Assembly: GCA_964581505.1 (NCBI GenBank)
Contig: CAZOOR010000009.1
Location: 1 to 46,846, forward strand
Length of the DNA: 46,846 nt
Direction of reading: 5' to 3'
Origin: CAZOOR01 sp964581505
GTDB taxonomy: Bacteria > Bacteroidota > Ignavibacteria > Kapaibacteriales > UBA2268
In this document: piece after piece, positions 1 to 8,526 of the stretch
How positions within the stretch are numbered: position 1 is the stretch's first letter
Layout of the letters: the number at the start of each line of letters is the position of its first letter
Translations under genes and position numbers: made by a program
Notes under the pieces: generated by a model
What the model was told of the DNA's origin: nothing
Seen by the model: the letters and a program-made list of their open reading frames with translations, nothing else
The model's database searches: none

Positions 1-69
1 TTATTCGTATTAGTTTGCATACTTATAAGAATAAAAATTTCGTTTTTTGCAAAACCAAGACTATAATAT

Positions 70-807
70 ATGAAAAGATTTCATTATTTCGAAATATCTT
101 CCACAAATGATTATGCCAAAGAGCATTTAAACGATTATGCCGAGATTGTCATTACAGCCGATTTCCAATCATTCGGACGCGGCAGAAACAACAAAATCTG
201 GGAAGGAAAGATGGGCGAAAATCTTTATTTCTCCTATGGGAAACGACACTCCAAACCTCTCAAATACAAAGATGCCGCTGTTTATCAAGCAATTGGCGCT
301 CTTGCTACATTAAATACTTTAAAAGATTTATCCACTAATACGGAATTTATACTTAAATACCCCAATGATATTTACGCAAAAGAGCAAAGAAAATACAGAA
401 AAATCAGCGGCATTTTAATTGAACATAGTTTTATTGCCGACAAATGCGTTGATACCATTATCGGGATTGGTATCAATATTAATCAGACTAAATTCAATCC
501 GACAATCGCATTCAATGCCGTTTCGCTAAAAATGCTCGAAATTGATGCCAACATAGAGGAAGTATGCCAATCATTAATTGAGAACATTCAATATTTTGAG
601 AAAATTACTCCAACTGAAATTTTACAAGAATGGAAGAAACAACTGGATATTATCGGGAAAGAAATTTCGATTAAAGCTAAGTCCGGCAAATGGGAGGCAA
701 TTGGAATTCAGGACGATTGCAGATTGCTTGTTCAAAATAAAATCACAAGAGAAACATTAATAATAAATAATGGTGATTCTATTGTTTATGATTTAGGGAA
801 AATCTAA
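70..807 (+). CDS. birA: Biotin--[acetyl-CoA-carboxylase] ligase
   Basis: Attaches biotin to the carrier lysine of acetyl-CoA carboxylase through a biotinyl-AMP intermediate, in the cytoplasm. Visible landmarks are the biotin-binding GRGR loop (residues 36-39, with W44), KYPND (96-100), K111 followed by ISG, and GIGIN (132-136). At 245 residues it is the short, monofunctional class without the N-terminal winged-helix repressor domain of E. coli BirA, so it should not regulate transcription. The ATG at 70 begins immediately upstream of the conserved STND segment. coaX follows after 2 bases, so the two cofactor genes are probably co-transcribed. The family call is firm; no promoter was established in the 69 bases before it. 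Confidence 0.93.
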   Translation: MKRFHYFEISSTNDYAKEHLNDYAEIVITADFQSFGRGRNNKIWEGKMGENLYFSYGKRHSKPLKYKDAAVYQAIGALATLNTLKDLSTNTEFILKYPNDIYAKEQRKYRKISGILIEHSFIADKCVDTIIGIGININQTKFNPTIAFNAVSLKMLEIDANIEEVCQSLIENIQYFEKITPTEILQEWKKQLDIIGKEISIKAKSGKWEAIGIQDDCRLLVQNKITRETLIINNGDSIVYDLGKI

Positions 808-809
808 TT

Positions 810-1556
810 ATGAAGAATAAAAAAAATATTTTTTTTGCTGACTTTGGGAACAGTAATGCGAAGTTTTTACTCCCAAGCGGAAAATTTGCACGCACGGATT
901 ATTCCCCATCGACTTTTCTTACACTCATTCAATCCGATATATTTGCCGATGCAACAATTGTCTATTCCTCAGTTAATAAAATGCCATTGACGGAATTGCG
1001 CAAACAAAAGCATATCAAATTAATTAATGCAATGGAACTATTAAAGAATTTGGAATTAATTGATTATAATGGAATAATCGGTATTGGTGCGGATAGATTA
1101 TTTGGCTTGACAGGCGCATTATCGCAACATATGCCACCACTTATTACAATTGATTGCGGTACTGCAATAACAATTAATGCACTCGACGAAAACCGCAATG
1201 TACTCGGCGGAACAATAATGCCCGGTTATCATTTACAAGAATATGCTCTGCAAAACCGAACGAAAGGATTGACAGAAATATCAATATCACCACCTAAGAA
1301 ATTACTTGGCAGGGATACACATTCCGCTATGTCTTCGGGTATTTATTATGGTATTGCAGGTGCCGTAAGTTCAATCGTCAAACAAATTAGACAAGATACA
1401 TTCGCAAATAAAAAAATAAATATATTTTTGACGGGTGGTTCTTCTTTCTTAATTTTGCCCTACCTGCAACAGTCATTGGAAATTATTCACGATGAATTGC
1501 TGGTAATTAAGGGAATAAAACACACTTATAAATTATGGTTAACGGAAAAAGATTAA
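810..1556 (+). CDS. coaX: Type III pantothenate kinase
   Basis: Phosphorylates pantothenate, the first step of coenzyme A synthesis. It shows the ASKHA-fold signatures of CoaX: DFGNSNAK phosphate loop (residues 11-18), GIGADR (91-96), IDCGTA (114-119) and GGTIMPGY (133-140). At 248 residues it has the usual length of type III enzymes, which are feedback-insensitive and ATP/K+ dependent in characterised members. It starts 2 bases after the birA stop, and its last 22 bases overlap the following glycosyltransferase gene, indicating one operon. birA next to coaX is a common arrangement. Confidence 0.93.
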   Translation: MKNKKNIFFADFGNSNAKFLLPSGKFARTDYSPSTFLTLIQSDIFADATIVYSSVNKMPLTELRKQKHIKLINAMELLKNLELIDYNGIIGIGADRLFGLTGALSQHMPPLITIDCGTAITINALDENRNVLGGTIMPGYHLQEYALQNRTKGLTEISISPPKKLLGRDTHSAMSSGIYYGIAGAVSSIVKQIRQDTFANKKINIFLTGGSSFLILPYLQQSLEIIHDELLVIKGIKHTYKLWLTEKD

Positions 1557-2287
1557 TAATCGTATTGCCTGCCTACAATGCGGCAAAGACATTGGAAATT
1601 ACTTATAATGAAATCCCATTTGACATTGTTGATGACGTTGTACTTGTGGACGACGCAAGCCCGGATAGAACAATTGCAGAGGCTAAACGACTTGGGATTG
1701 AACACATCGTACTTCACAAGGAAAATCGCGGGTATGGCGGCAATCAAAAATCTTGCTATAATAAAGCATTGGAACTTGGTGCGGATATTGTCGTAATGCT
1801 TCACCCTGATTATCAATATACACCTAATCTAATACACTCAATGGCATATATCATTGCCAATAATGTATATCCGGTTGTTTTCGGTTCACGAATTCTGGGC
1901 AAGGGTGCAATTACGGGTGGTATGCCCAAATACAAATACATAGCCAATCGTTTCCTGACATTATTCCAAAATATGTTAATCGGTCAAAAACTTTCGGAGT
2001 ATCATACCGGTTTTCGGGCATTCTCACGCGAAGTGCTGGAAACAATTGATTATGAAGCAAACAGCGATGATTTTGTGTTCGACAATCAGATGATTTCACA
2101 AATATTTATGGCAGGATTTGAAATTGCGGAAATCACTTGTCCCACAAAATATTTCAAGGAAGCATCAAGCATTAATTTTTCCCGTTCTATGAAATACGGC
2201 TTCGGTGTTCTCTCTGTTTCATTTATTCATTTCTTGAAACGTATAGGACTTACCGACAACAAAATTTACAAACTGAAAAACAAATAA
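1535..2287 (+). CDS. Family 2 glycosyltransferase, polyprenyl-phosphate mannose/glucose synthase-like
   Basis: GT-A fold glycosyltransferase that probably moves a sugar from a nucleotide donor to a lipid or cell-surface acceptor. The N-terminal VLPAYNAAKT (residues 10-19), VDDASPDRT (38-46) and ENRGYGGNQ (63-71) are typical of GT2. The divalent-metal motif is HPDYQ (90-94), the form common in DPM1-like bacterial proteins. There is no obvious C-terminal pair of membrane helices, so it is likely a peripheral enzyme. The ATG at 1535 lies inside coaX (22-base overlap), suggesting translational coupling. The sugar and acceptor cannot be read from the sequence. Confidence 0.85.
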   Translation: MVNGKRLIIVLPAYNAAKTLEITYNEIPFDIVDDVVLVDDASPDRTIAEAKRLGIEHIVLHKENRGYGGNQKSCYNKALELGADIVVMLHPDYQYTPNLIHSMAYIIANNVYPVVFGSRILGKGAITGGMPKYKYIANRFLTLFQNMLIGQKLSEYHTGFRAFSREVLETIDYEANSDDFVFDNQMISQIFMAGFEIAEITCPTKYFKEASSINFSRSMKYGFGVLSVSFIHFLKRIGLTDNKIYKLKNK

Positions 2288-2418
2288 AAAAGCACAATCT
2301 CACAAGATAGCAATAAGACAGACTTTTTTCAATTTAGATTTATTTATAATAGTATAAATTAGTATTTTAGAAATCTATATGTTTTACAATTTGTTAAATT
2401 ATTGTTTAGATATTTAAA

Positions 2419-2943
2419 ATGAAAAGAATACTATTAATCATTGTCTTTTTCGGAGTGCTTTATTCGTCCTTTGCACAGAACACAAAGCAACAAGATACAA
2501 TCTCGCCCGAAAAAGAAAAAGACATAATCTACCTACTCAAAACCTCCGGTACTGCCGACTTTGCATATATCATCATTGATGACGTCATTCAAAACTATAA
2601 GAAGTTCATTTCGGAAACACCGAAAGATTACTGGGACAAAATGGCTGTCAATACAGATATTATGCCGTTTATTAAAGCCGTTGTTTATATCTATGACAAG
2701 CGGTTTTCGCATCAGGAAATCAAAGAACTGATTAAATTTTTCGATAGTCCGGTTGGGAACAAATGGTCATTATCGCTGAAAGATATGAATCAAGAAGTGA
2801 TGAAAGAGGCAAATTTATTCGGGCAAAAGGTCTTTACCGATTTAAATAAAAAACTAATGGAAGACGGCTATATAGTTAAACCCGAAGTCGAAGAGTCCGA
2901 AGATAATACGAAAACCAATAACAAACCAAATAATAAGAAATAA
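2419..2943 (+). CDS. Secreted DUF2059-domain protein
   Basis: A 174-residue exported protein. Residues 1-19 form a signal peptide ending at SFAQ. The central part contains the pattern typical of DUF2059: a helical segment followed by YDKRFSHQEIKELIKFFDSPVG (about residues 93-114), with F, E-L and SP-G conserved. The C-terminus is a low-complexity E/N/K tail. No enzymatic role is established for DUF2059. The methionine-lyase-like gene follows after 12 bases with its own strong ribosome site. No clear Shine-Dalgarno was seen before the ATG at 2419. The 131-base gap upstream is AT-rich and probably carries the promoter, though I could not define it. Confidence 0.78.
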   Translation: MKRILLIIVFFGVLYSSFAQNTKQQDTISPEKEKDIIYLLKTSGTADFAYIIIDDVIQNYKKFISETPKDYWDKMAVNTDIMPFIKAVVYIYDKRFSHQEIKELIKFFDSPVGNKWSLSLKDMNQEVMKEANLFGQKVFTDLNKKLMEDGYIVKPEVEESEDNTKTNNKPNNKK

Positions 2944-2944
2944 C

Positions 2945-2950
2945 AAGGAG
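2945..2950 (+). promoter_or_regulatory. Strong ribosome binding site of the PLP lyase
   Basis: A perfect AAGGAG five bases before the ATG at 2956 fixes the start. It is stronger than most leaders in the window. Confidence 0.8.
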
Positions 2951-2955
2951 TTACA

Positions 2956-4155
2956 ATGAGTCAAGATCCGGCATCAAGAATACAAGATATGCTAGCATTC
3001 GGAGAGTTCGGCGGTGTCAATCCGTCAATCGAAGATACTTCGACATTTACATTTTTATCCGTTGATAAAATGGAAGAACTATTCGAACGCGAAGTCGAAG
3101 GTTGTTTCCTGTATTCACGCCACATGAATCCGACAAATCACTATCTCGGTAGTGCTATTGCCCTGATGGAAGACAAGGAATATGCACAGGTTACTGCATC
3201 GGGTATGGCGGCAATTACATCAACTATTATGCAAATATGCAAAGCAGGTGATGAAATTGTTTCCAGTCGTACTGTTTACGGCGGCACTTATGCTTTCTTC
3301 AAAAATTTTCTTCCTAAATTCGGTATCAAAACACATTTTGTTAATATCGTGGACATCGAAGCAATAAAGAGTAAAATCACCGATAAAACAAAAGCCATTT
3401 ATTGCGAAAGTGTAAGCAACCCACTCTTGGAAATTGCAGACCTAAAAGAAATTCGCAAAATATGTGATGAACACAATTTGCAGTTAATCGTTGATAATAC
3501 TTTCAGCCCTATGGTTGTCTCACCTGCAAAATATGGCGCCGATGTTGTAATTCACAGTTTAACAAAGTATATCAATGGTTCGAGTGACTGCGTGGCAGGC
3601 GTCATTTGTGCATCACGCGATTTTGTTCTCAGCCTAAGAGATGTTCATTCCGGTGCCGCAATGTTGTTAGGACCTGTTTTGGATAGTATTCGCGCTGCAA
3701 GCATACTTAAAAACATAAGGACGCTCCATATTAGAATGAAACAGCACAGCAAGAATGCAATGTATATTGCAGAAAAATTGGAAGCACTTGGACTTAACGT
3801 GTTCTATCCAGGATTGAAATCGCACCCACAGTATAACTTAGCCAATGAAATGTTTAATCTCGAATACGGATATAGCGGTATTTTGGCTTTCGATGCAGGC
3901 ACGGAAGAAAAAGCAAACGAGGTAATGATGAAAATGCAGGAAGAACTTGTAGGCTATTTTGCCGTAAGTCTCGGTTTTTATAAAACACTATTCAGCTCGC
4001 CCGGGCATAGTACTTCTTCGGAAATACCGGAAGATGAGCAGAAAGAAATGGGAATGTCGCCCGGTTTAGTCCGTCTTTCAATTGGTCTTGATAATGACAT
4101 TGAGAGAAGTTTCGAACGTATTAAAAAGTGCCTGAGTGAAACCGAACTTATCTGA
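2956..4155 (+). CDS. Cys/Met-metabolism PLP-dependent enzyme (methionine gamma-lyase / cystathionine gamma-synthase-like)
   Basis: A 399-residue fold-type I PLP enzyme of the trans-sulfuration family (PF01053). The cofactor lysine is K204 in SLTKYINGSSD. The PLP-phosphate loop SGMAAI is at residues 82-87, and the usual YSRHMNPT substrate segment lies near the N-terminus. Members eliminate or replace gamma substituents of methionine, homocysteine or O-acylhomoserine. The absence of other methionine genes nearby leaves methionine gamma-lyase and O-acetylhomoserine sulfhydrylase both open. AAGGAG at 2945-2950 sets the start. A strong hairpin terminator lies 22 bases after the stop, so this gene ends the upstream transcript. 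Confidence 0.85.
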   Translation: MSQDPASRIQDMLAFGEFGGVNPSIEDTSTFTFLSVDKMEELFEREVEGCFLYSRHMNPTNHYLGSAIALMEDKEYAQVTASGMAAITSTIMQICKAGDEIVSSRTVYGGTYAFFKNFLPKFGIKTHFVNIVDIEAIKSKITDKTKAIYCESVSNPLLEIADLKEIRKICDEHNLQLIVDNTFSPMVVSPAKYGADVVIHSLTKYINGSSDCVAGVICASRDFVLSLRDVHSGAAMLLGPVLDSIRAASILKNIRTLHIRMKQHSKNAMYIAEKLEALGLNVFYPGLKSHPQYNLANEMFNLEYGYSGILAFDAGTEEKANEVMMKMQEELVGYFAVSLGFYKTLFSSPGHSTSSEIPEDEQKEMGMSPGLVRLSIGLDNDIERSFERIKKCLSETELI

Positions 4156-4177
4156 TTTCCTTAGTAAATTTATAACT

Positions 4178-4202
4178 AATCCCCGGCTTTCCGGGGATTT
4201 TC
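4178..4202 (+). terminator. Rho-independent terminator after the PLP lyase
   Basis: A perfect 9-bp stem (AATCCCCGG / CCGGGGATT) with a CTTT loop, followed by a T-rich tract. It ends the transcript of the gene stopping at 4155. Confidence 0.9.
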
Positions 4203-4214
4203 TATTATGTATTT

Positions 4215-4838
4215 ATGCACACGATACCTGACTACATACAAAAGAAATATATGCAAATGAAACCGCAATTCCGCCGCCGGCTTGCGGAATTTGCGGCTGT
4301 ACCACAGGAACAATACTTCTATGAACTATGCTATTGCATCTGTACACCACAATCCAAAGCAACTAATGCTTTCATTGTACAGAAGGAATTGGAAAAGAGA
4401 CACTTTTACGAAAAGCCATTCAATCCGGCGGGATTACTGAGAAGAAATAAAAATTACATAAGATTTCATAATACAAAAGCGAATAGATTACTCGCCGCCA
4501 GAAAACAATATCCGAAGTTAGAGGAAGTACTAATGTCAAATATTGAAGCAAGAGAAAAACGCGATTGGCTTGCTTCAAACATTAATGGAATTGGTATGAA
4601 GGAAGCATCTCATTTCTTGCGAAATATCGGCGAAAGGAATTTGGCTATTCTTGATAGGCATATATTGAAACATCTTGTACTTTGCAATATTTATGACAAA
4701 ATACCTAAAGTATCTACTAAAAAAGACTATCTACAAGTAGAAAAAGCATTCCTTGAATTTGCAGAAAACATTAAAATTCCTATTGATGAACTTGATTTAC
4801 TCTTTTGGAGTTACGAGACAGGAAACATTCTAAAATAA
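4215..4838 (+). CDS. N-glycosylase/DNA lyase, Ogg2 family (8-oxoguanine repair)
   Basis: A bifunctional base-excision enzyme expected to remove 8-oxoguanine and nick the abasic site. It has the helix-hairpin-helix GPD core: GIGMKEASHFLRN (residues 125-137), with the predicted Schiff-base lysine K129 and the catalytic aspartate D147 in ILDRHIL. The 18-residue K-to-D spacing and the KEASHF wording are those of Ogg2 enzymes from archaea and thermophilic bacteria rather than Nth or MutY. No iron-sulfur cysteine cluster is visible at the C-terminus, again unlike Nth. At 207 residues it has normal length. It stands alone between a terminator and ribH. Confidence 0.86.
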   Translation: MHTIPDYIQKKYMQMKPQFRRRLAEFAAVPQEQYFYELCYCICTPQSKATNAFIVQKELEKRHFYEKPFNPAGLLRRNKNYIRFHNTKANRLLAARKQYPKLEEVLMSNIEAREKRDWLASNINGIGMKEASHFLRNIGERNLAILDRHILKHLVLCNIYDKIPKVSTKKDYLQVEKAFLEFAENIKIPIDELDLLFWSYETGNILK

Positions 4839-4914
4839 TTTTTACTTTGAACATTCGTTACTTATTATTAAGTTAATATTTTGAAAAGATTAATAACAAA
4901 TAATCGGGGTAAAA

Positions 4915-5382
4915 ATGCCTAATATAATTGAAGGAATGCTCGAAGCCAAAGGAAAAAAATTCGGAATTGTCGTATCACGTTGGAATCAATTCATTGTGAA
5001 CAAACTATTGGACGGAGCATTAGATGCACTGAAAAGGCACGGTGGAGACGATGAACATATTTCTGTTGCTTATTGTCCCGGTGCTTTTGAAATACCCCTT
5101 GTTGCTCAGAAAATGGCAAGCACCGGAAAATACGATTCCATTATTGCTTTGGGTGCTGTCATACGTGGCGCCACACCCCATTTCGACTACATAGCCTCCG
5201 AAGTAACAAAAGGTATTGCCAAAATTACACTTGATACGGATATTCCCGTTATTCTCGGTGTGCTGACAACCGATACCATCGAACAAGCAATTGAACGAGC
5301 CGGTAGTAAAAGCGGTAATAAGGGATTTGAAGCCGCAATGTCTGCTATCGAAATGTCTTCACTACTGAATAATATTAAATAA
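4915..5382 (+). CDS. ribH: 6,7-dimethyl-8-ribityllumazine synthase
   Basis: Penultimate enzyme of riboflavin synthesis; it condenses 5-amino-6-ribitylaminouracil with dihydroxybutanone phosphate. Conserved landmarks are SRWNQFI (residues 21-27), PGAFEIP (55-61), GAVIRGATPHFDY (80-92, with catalytic H89) and GNKGFEAA near the C-terminus. At 155 residues it is full length. No other rib gene is adjacent and no FMN-riboswitch-like structure was recognised in the 76-base leader. The start follows a CGGGGTAAAA leader similar to the one before rpmG. Confidence 0.95.
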   Translation: MPNIIEGMLEAKGKKFGIVVSRWNQFIVNKLLDGALDALKRHGGDDEHISVAYCPGAFEIPLVAQKMASTGKYDSIIALGAVIRGATPHFDYIASEVTKGIAKITLDTDIPVILGVLTTDTIEQAIERAGSKSGNKGFEAAMSAIEMSSLLNNIK

Positions 5383-5454
5383 TTCATTACGTTTGCAAGG
5401 AGAATCGATATAAGTTTTTTTACTTTTTTTAATAATTTTTTGTAAGTGTAGTCA

Positions 5455-7722
5455 ATGAAAAAGTATAATTTTAGCTATCTCTTTCATTCCTTATTGGCAT
5501 TCGTCATAATACTAAATACAGCCTTTGCACAGGCTCCTATTCAACTTGAAAACTGGCAAACACACTCGTCTCTACTAAATTCCATTGATGGTGCTGTGGA
5601 CTCCAAAGGTAGAATTTGGATTACTACAAATGGTGGCGTATATAACTATAACCCTACAAATAAAAAGTTTGCAGAGTTTCGGAATATTGATGCACTGCTA
5701 TCGCTTGATGTATCCTGTATTGCGGCAAATCGCAACAAAAAACAAATCTATCTCGGTACATTTGACGGTGTGATTGAAATTGTTTCGGAAGATTATGAAT
5801 GGACGCATATTACAGATATAAAATCAACCAATTATCCCGATAAGAAAATTAATGATATTCTATTCAATAATGATACTGCATATATTGGCGGTGCGTTTGG
5901 ATTGACTACTTTTGATATTAACAATCAAGTTTTTCTGCAAACACCTGCACGCCTCGGTTCGTTCCAACCATTGACGGCAATTAATCAATTGCTCATTGCC
6001 GATAATAAATTATGGGCGGCAACAGACGAAGGAGTTGCTGTCGTAAACTTATCCGAATCAATTATAAATCCGAAAAACTGGAAAAACTACACGAGACGTC
6101 AGGGTATTCTCGAAAAGAAAGTCAAAGGTATTTTCAGCTACAATAATGCTATTTATTGTTTTACGGACACATCAATTGCAAAATTCGTTGATACTGCCTT
6201 TGTTACACTCAAAACTACAATTACTTGGAACAGAATCCAAGCACTTTCCGAGTATTCGGGTAAATTGGTTTACACAACTCTGTTTGGTGTATTTGATATT
6301 GACGGCAAAGTACTATATTCGATAAATGAAATTAAAGACACGGCAAAAATCAACAGTTCATTTGTCAATCCGCTGACAAACAAAATGATTATGCTATTAC
6401 AAGATGCAGGATTTGTTATCAAATCCGAATCGCCGGTACAAATAAAACCGGAATCACCTATTACTAATCTATTCACGGACTTAGATGTGGATATTGACGG
6501 CAATTTATGGTGTGCTTCCGATTACAGCAGTGGCAAAGGATTTATGATGATGCGTAATAATAAATGGAGAAATTTTATATTCAGAGATATACCGGCAATG
6601 CAGACTAATGCTTATGGCAGAGTTACCTGTTTCCCTGACGGCAGAATAATTTTATCAAGTTGGGGGAATGGCTATCTGACATTGACTCCTGACGGAGATA
6701 ATTTTAATTACAAAATTACCGGCGCCTCGAATAGTTGTATGACAGGTCTCAGTGATAATCCCGATTATGTAGTTACAGGTTCATCTGCTTTCGACCCCCG
6801 TAAATCAAGTACTTGGATTATCAATTTTGCACCGAATTTTCGTGGCAATCTGCTAATGGGACAAAATGCAACCGGTGAATTTCAATGCTCTGTTACACGC
6901 ACTACACGCGAGTTTATTCATCTGACAGTGGATTATTCCGGTACCAAATGGGTAGGTGCTATTAATGACGGCGGCTTAGTCTATTTTAATGAAGGTAACG
7001 ATTTTCATAATCCCGATGACGACAAGCAGGGCTATTTTTATAAATCCAATTCCCAACTTCCTTCAAATACTATTAATTGTCTTGTTACGGATAAATCCGG
7101 AGTTGTCTGGATTGGCACTCCCGGAGGATTAGCTTATATTCTTGCACCTGCCGCAGTACTTCGCAAAGCAAATCCAATTATAAAACCTACATCAATCAGA
7201 GTGCTTGCTTCGCTTCCTATTAATGATATTATGATTGATGCCCTTAATAATAAATGGATTGCCACAAATGACGGCGTCTATGTAATTGACCCGGACGGCG
7301 GCACCGAATTGGCTCATTTTACAACTGAAAATTCGCCACTTATTACTAATGAAGTTGCGGCATTAGCAACCGACTACAAGAGCGGTAAAATATGGTTCGG
7401 CACACGTAAAGGACTATCCGAAGCCCAAAGCTTTGCTATACAACCCCTTGCTTCATATAATATCAAATGCTATCCACAACCCTATAATCCCGAACGAGAC
7501 GGTAATCTAACTATCGAAGGACTTGCGGAAAATACAGATTTGAGAATTACTACAATTGACGGAAAATTAATCAGAGACTTACAGACTACAAGTCAAAAAA
7601 TAATATGGGACGGTCGCGACACTTATGGCAATTATGCACCTACAGGTATATTTTTGATTATGGGTACCTCGCTCACAGGCGATTCAAAAGGTATAGCCAA
7701 ATTTGCAATTGTTAGTAATTGA
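5455..7722 (+). CDS. PorZ-like secreted beta-propeller protein with FlgD/T9SS-type C-terminal domain
   Basis: A 755-residue exported protein with a signal peptide (residues 1-26, ending TAFAQ). The bulk is two-component-regulator-type propeller blades, seen as repeats such as SKGRIWITTNGGVYNYN, NKLWAATDEGVAVVN and GVVWIGTPGGLAYI. The C-terminus (about residues 673-755) begins with a CYPQPYNPERDGNLTIEGL strand and contains IIWDGRDTYGNYAPTGIFL, the FlgD-like/T9SS sorting-type fold. Length, the two propeller regions and the tail match PorZ, the surface component that delivers anionic LPS to the T9SS sortase complex. It is convergent with the next gene across a shared terminator. Another secreted propeller protein cannot be excluded. 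Confidence 0.72.
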   Translation: MKKYNFSYLFHSLLAFVIILNTAFAQAPIQLENWQTHSSLLNSIDGAVDSKGRIWITTNGGVYNYNPTNKKFAEFRNIDALLSLDVSCIAANRNKKQIYLGTFDGVIEIVSEDYEWTHITDIKSTNYPDKKINDILFNNDTAYIGGAFGLTTFDINNQVFLQTPARLGSFQPLTAINQLLIADNKLWAATDEGVAVVNLSESIINPKNWKNYTRRQGILEKKVKGIFSYNNAIYCFTDTSIAKFVDTAFVTLKTTITWNRIQALSEYSGKLVYTTLFGVFDIDGKVLYSINEIKDTAKINSSFVNPLTNKMIMLLQDAGFVIKSESPVQIKPESPITNLFTDLDVDIDGNLWCASDYSSGKGFMMMRNNKWRNFIFRDIPAMQTNAYGRVTCFPDGRIILSSWGNGYLTLTPDGDNFNYKITGASNSCMTGLSDNPDYVVTGSSAFDPRKSSTWIINFAPNFRGNLLMGQNATGEFQCSVTRTTREFIHLTVDYSGTKWVGAINDGGLVYFNEGNDFHNPDDDKQGYFYKSNSQLPSNTINCLVTDKSGVVWIGTPGGLAYILAPAAVLRKANPIIKPTSIRVLASLPINDIMIDALNNKWIATNDGVYVIDPDGGTELAHFTTENSPLITNEVAALATDYKSGKIWFGTRKGLSEAQSFAIQPLASYNIKCYPQPYNPERDGNLTIEGLAENTDLRITTIDGKLIRDLQTTSQKIIWDGRDTYGNYAPTGIFLIMGTSLTGDSKGIAKFAIVSN

Positions 7723-7740
7723 CAATTCCTTATTCAATAC

Positions 7741-7778
7741 AAAAAAAAAGGACACTTTGCGAAATGTCCTTTTTTTTA
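7741..7778. terminator. Bidirectional terminator between convergent genes
   Basis: AAGGACA and TGTCCTT arms around a short loop, flanked by an A-run on the left and a T-run on the right. It can act for both the PorZ-like gene and the leftward lipoprotein gene. Confidence 0.85.
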
Positions 7779-7794
7779 AAAAAAGATTATAGAA

Positions 7795-8451
7795 TTATAA
7801 TTTGGCGAGTTTCTCGAGAGCAATTTGTTTGACAATGTTTTTCAGACCCTCAGTATCGGACTGATTAGAGGCATTAATTGTCAAAATAAATCTATATGCA
7901 ATTGCAAGTGTAATTTCAGCATTCTTTCTCTTTGCATGATATTCCTCATAACCATAGCAATTCTCAATCCCCGGGTCAAAACTCTTGGCATAACCGTCTT
8001 CATTTTCAAATGAATAACCTGTTGCCCACCATGACGCCGCCGCAGTAAACAAAGAAGCGGTTGAATTATAATCTAATATTTTAATCGAAATAGCCTGCTT
8101 GCTGCCGTCTTCGGATTTTTTAATATACTGCCGTGATGCTTCCGAATAAGAAAAACCCATCATATTCATAGTCTCGCCACGTGGTTCTTTTGCAGTATAG
8201 CCCGGCAAGTTATCAGGCAAGTACTTTTGTAATTCACGGAAACCATATGGCAGTGTATCGCCTTTTGCTTTTCTTTCTTCCCATACTTTCTTAGCTTTTT
8301 CCTGTGCCGATTCAACTTTTTTAACTATATTCGGCGCATTTTTCACCATATCGATAGCATTCTCTATATCCTTTACTTCTTGTGATTTCTCACCACAGGC
8401 AGAAATCCCAATAAATAAAACTACAATTAAAAGTAAACCAATAACCCTCAT
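7795..8451 (-). CDS. Lipoprotein of unknown function
   Basis: A 218-residue protein with a lipoprotein signal: hydrophobic core then ISAC, with the lipidated cysteine at residue 19. Residues 25-65 are rich in K, E and A and likely form a helix or coiled coil. The remainder is a mixed alpha/beta domain containing NMMGFSYSEASRQY, aromatic and Ser/Gly-rich, which I do not recognise by name. GAGGAG (8458-8463 on this strand) lies 6 bases from the ATG and fixes the start. It is followed by the shared bidirectional terminator and appears to be the last gene after the DUF2520 protein. Probably anchored to a membrane; the task is unknown. Confidence 0.75.
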   Translation of the reverse strand: MRVIGLLLIVVLFIGISACGEKSQEVKDIENAIDMVKNAPNIVKKVESAQEKAKKVWEERKAKGDTLPYGFRELQKYLPDNLPGYTAKEPRGETMNMMGFSYSEASRQYIKKSEDGSKQAISIKILDYNSTASLFTAAASWWATGYSFENEDGYAKSFDPGIENCYGYEEYHAKRKNAEITLAIAYRFILTINASNQSDTEGLKNIVKQIALEKLAKL

Positions 8452-8526
8452 TGAAAACTCCTCAAAATGTTTATGAATGTGTAATGTAAGTACAATCTGT
8501 AACTTAAATAATTTCCGACAATTAAA

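Noticed and set aside
62..67. TATAAT hexamer just before birA
   Set aside because: It lies only 2 bases before the ATG and its possible -35 partner is 9 bases away, not about 17. In this AT-rich DNA such hexamers arise often.
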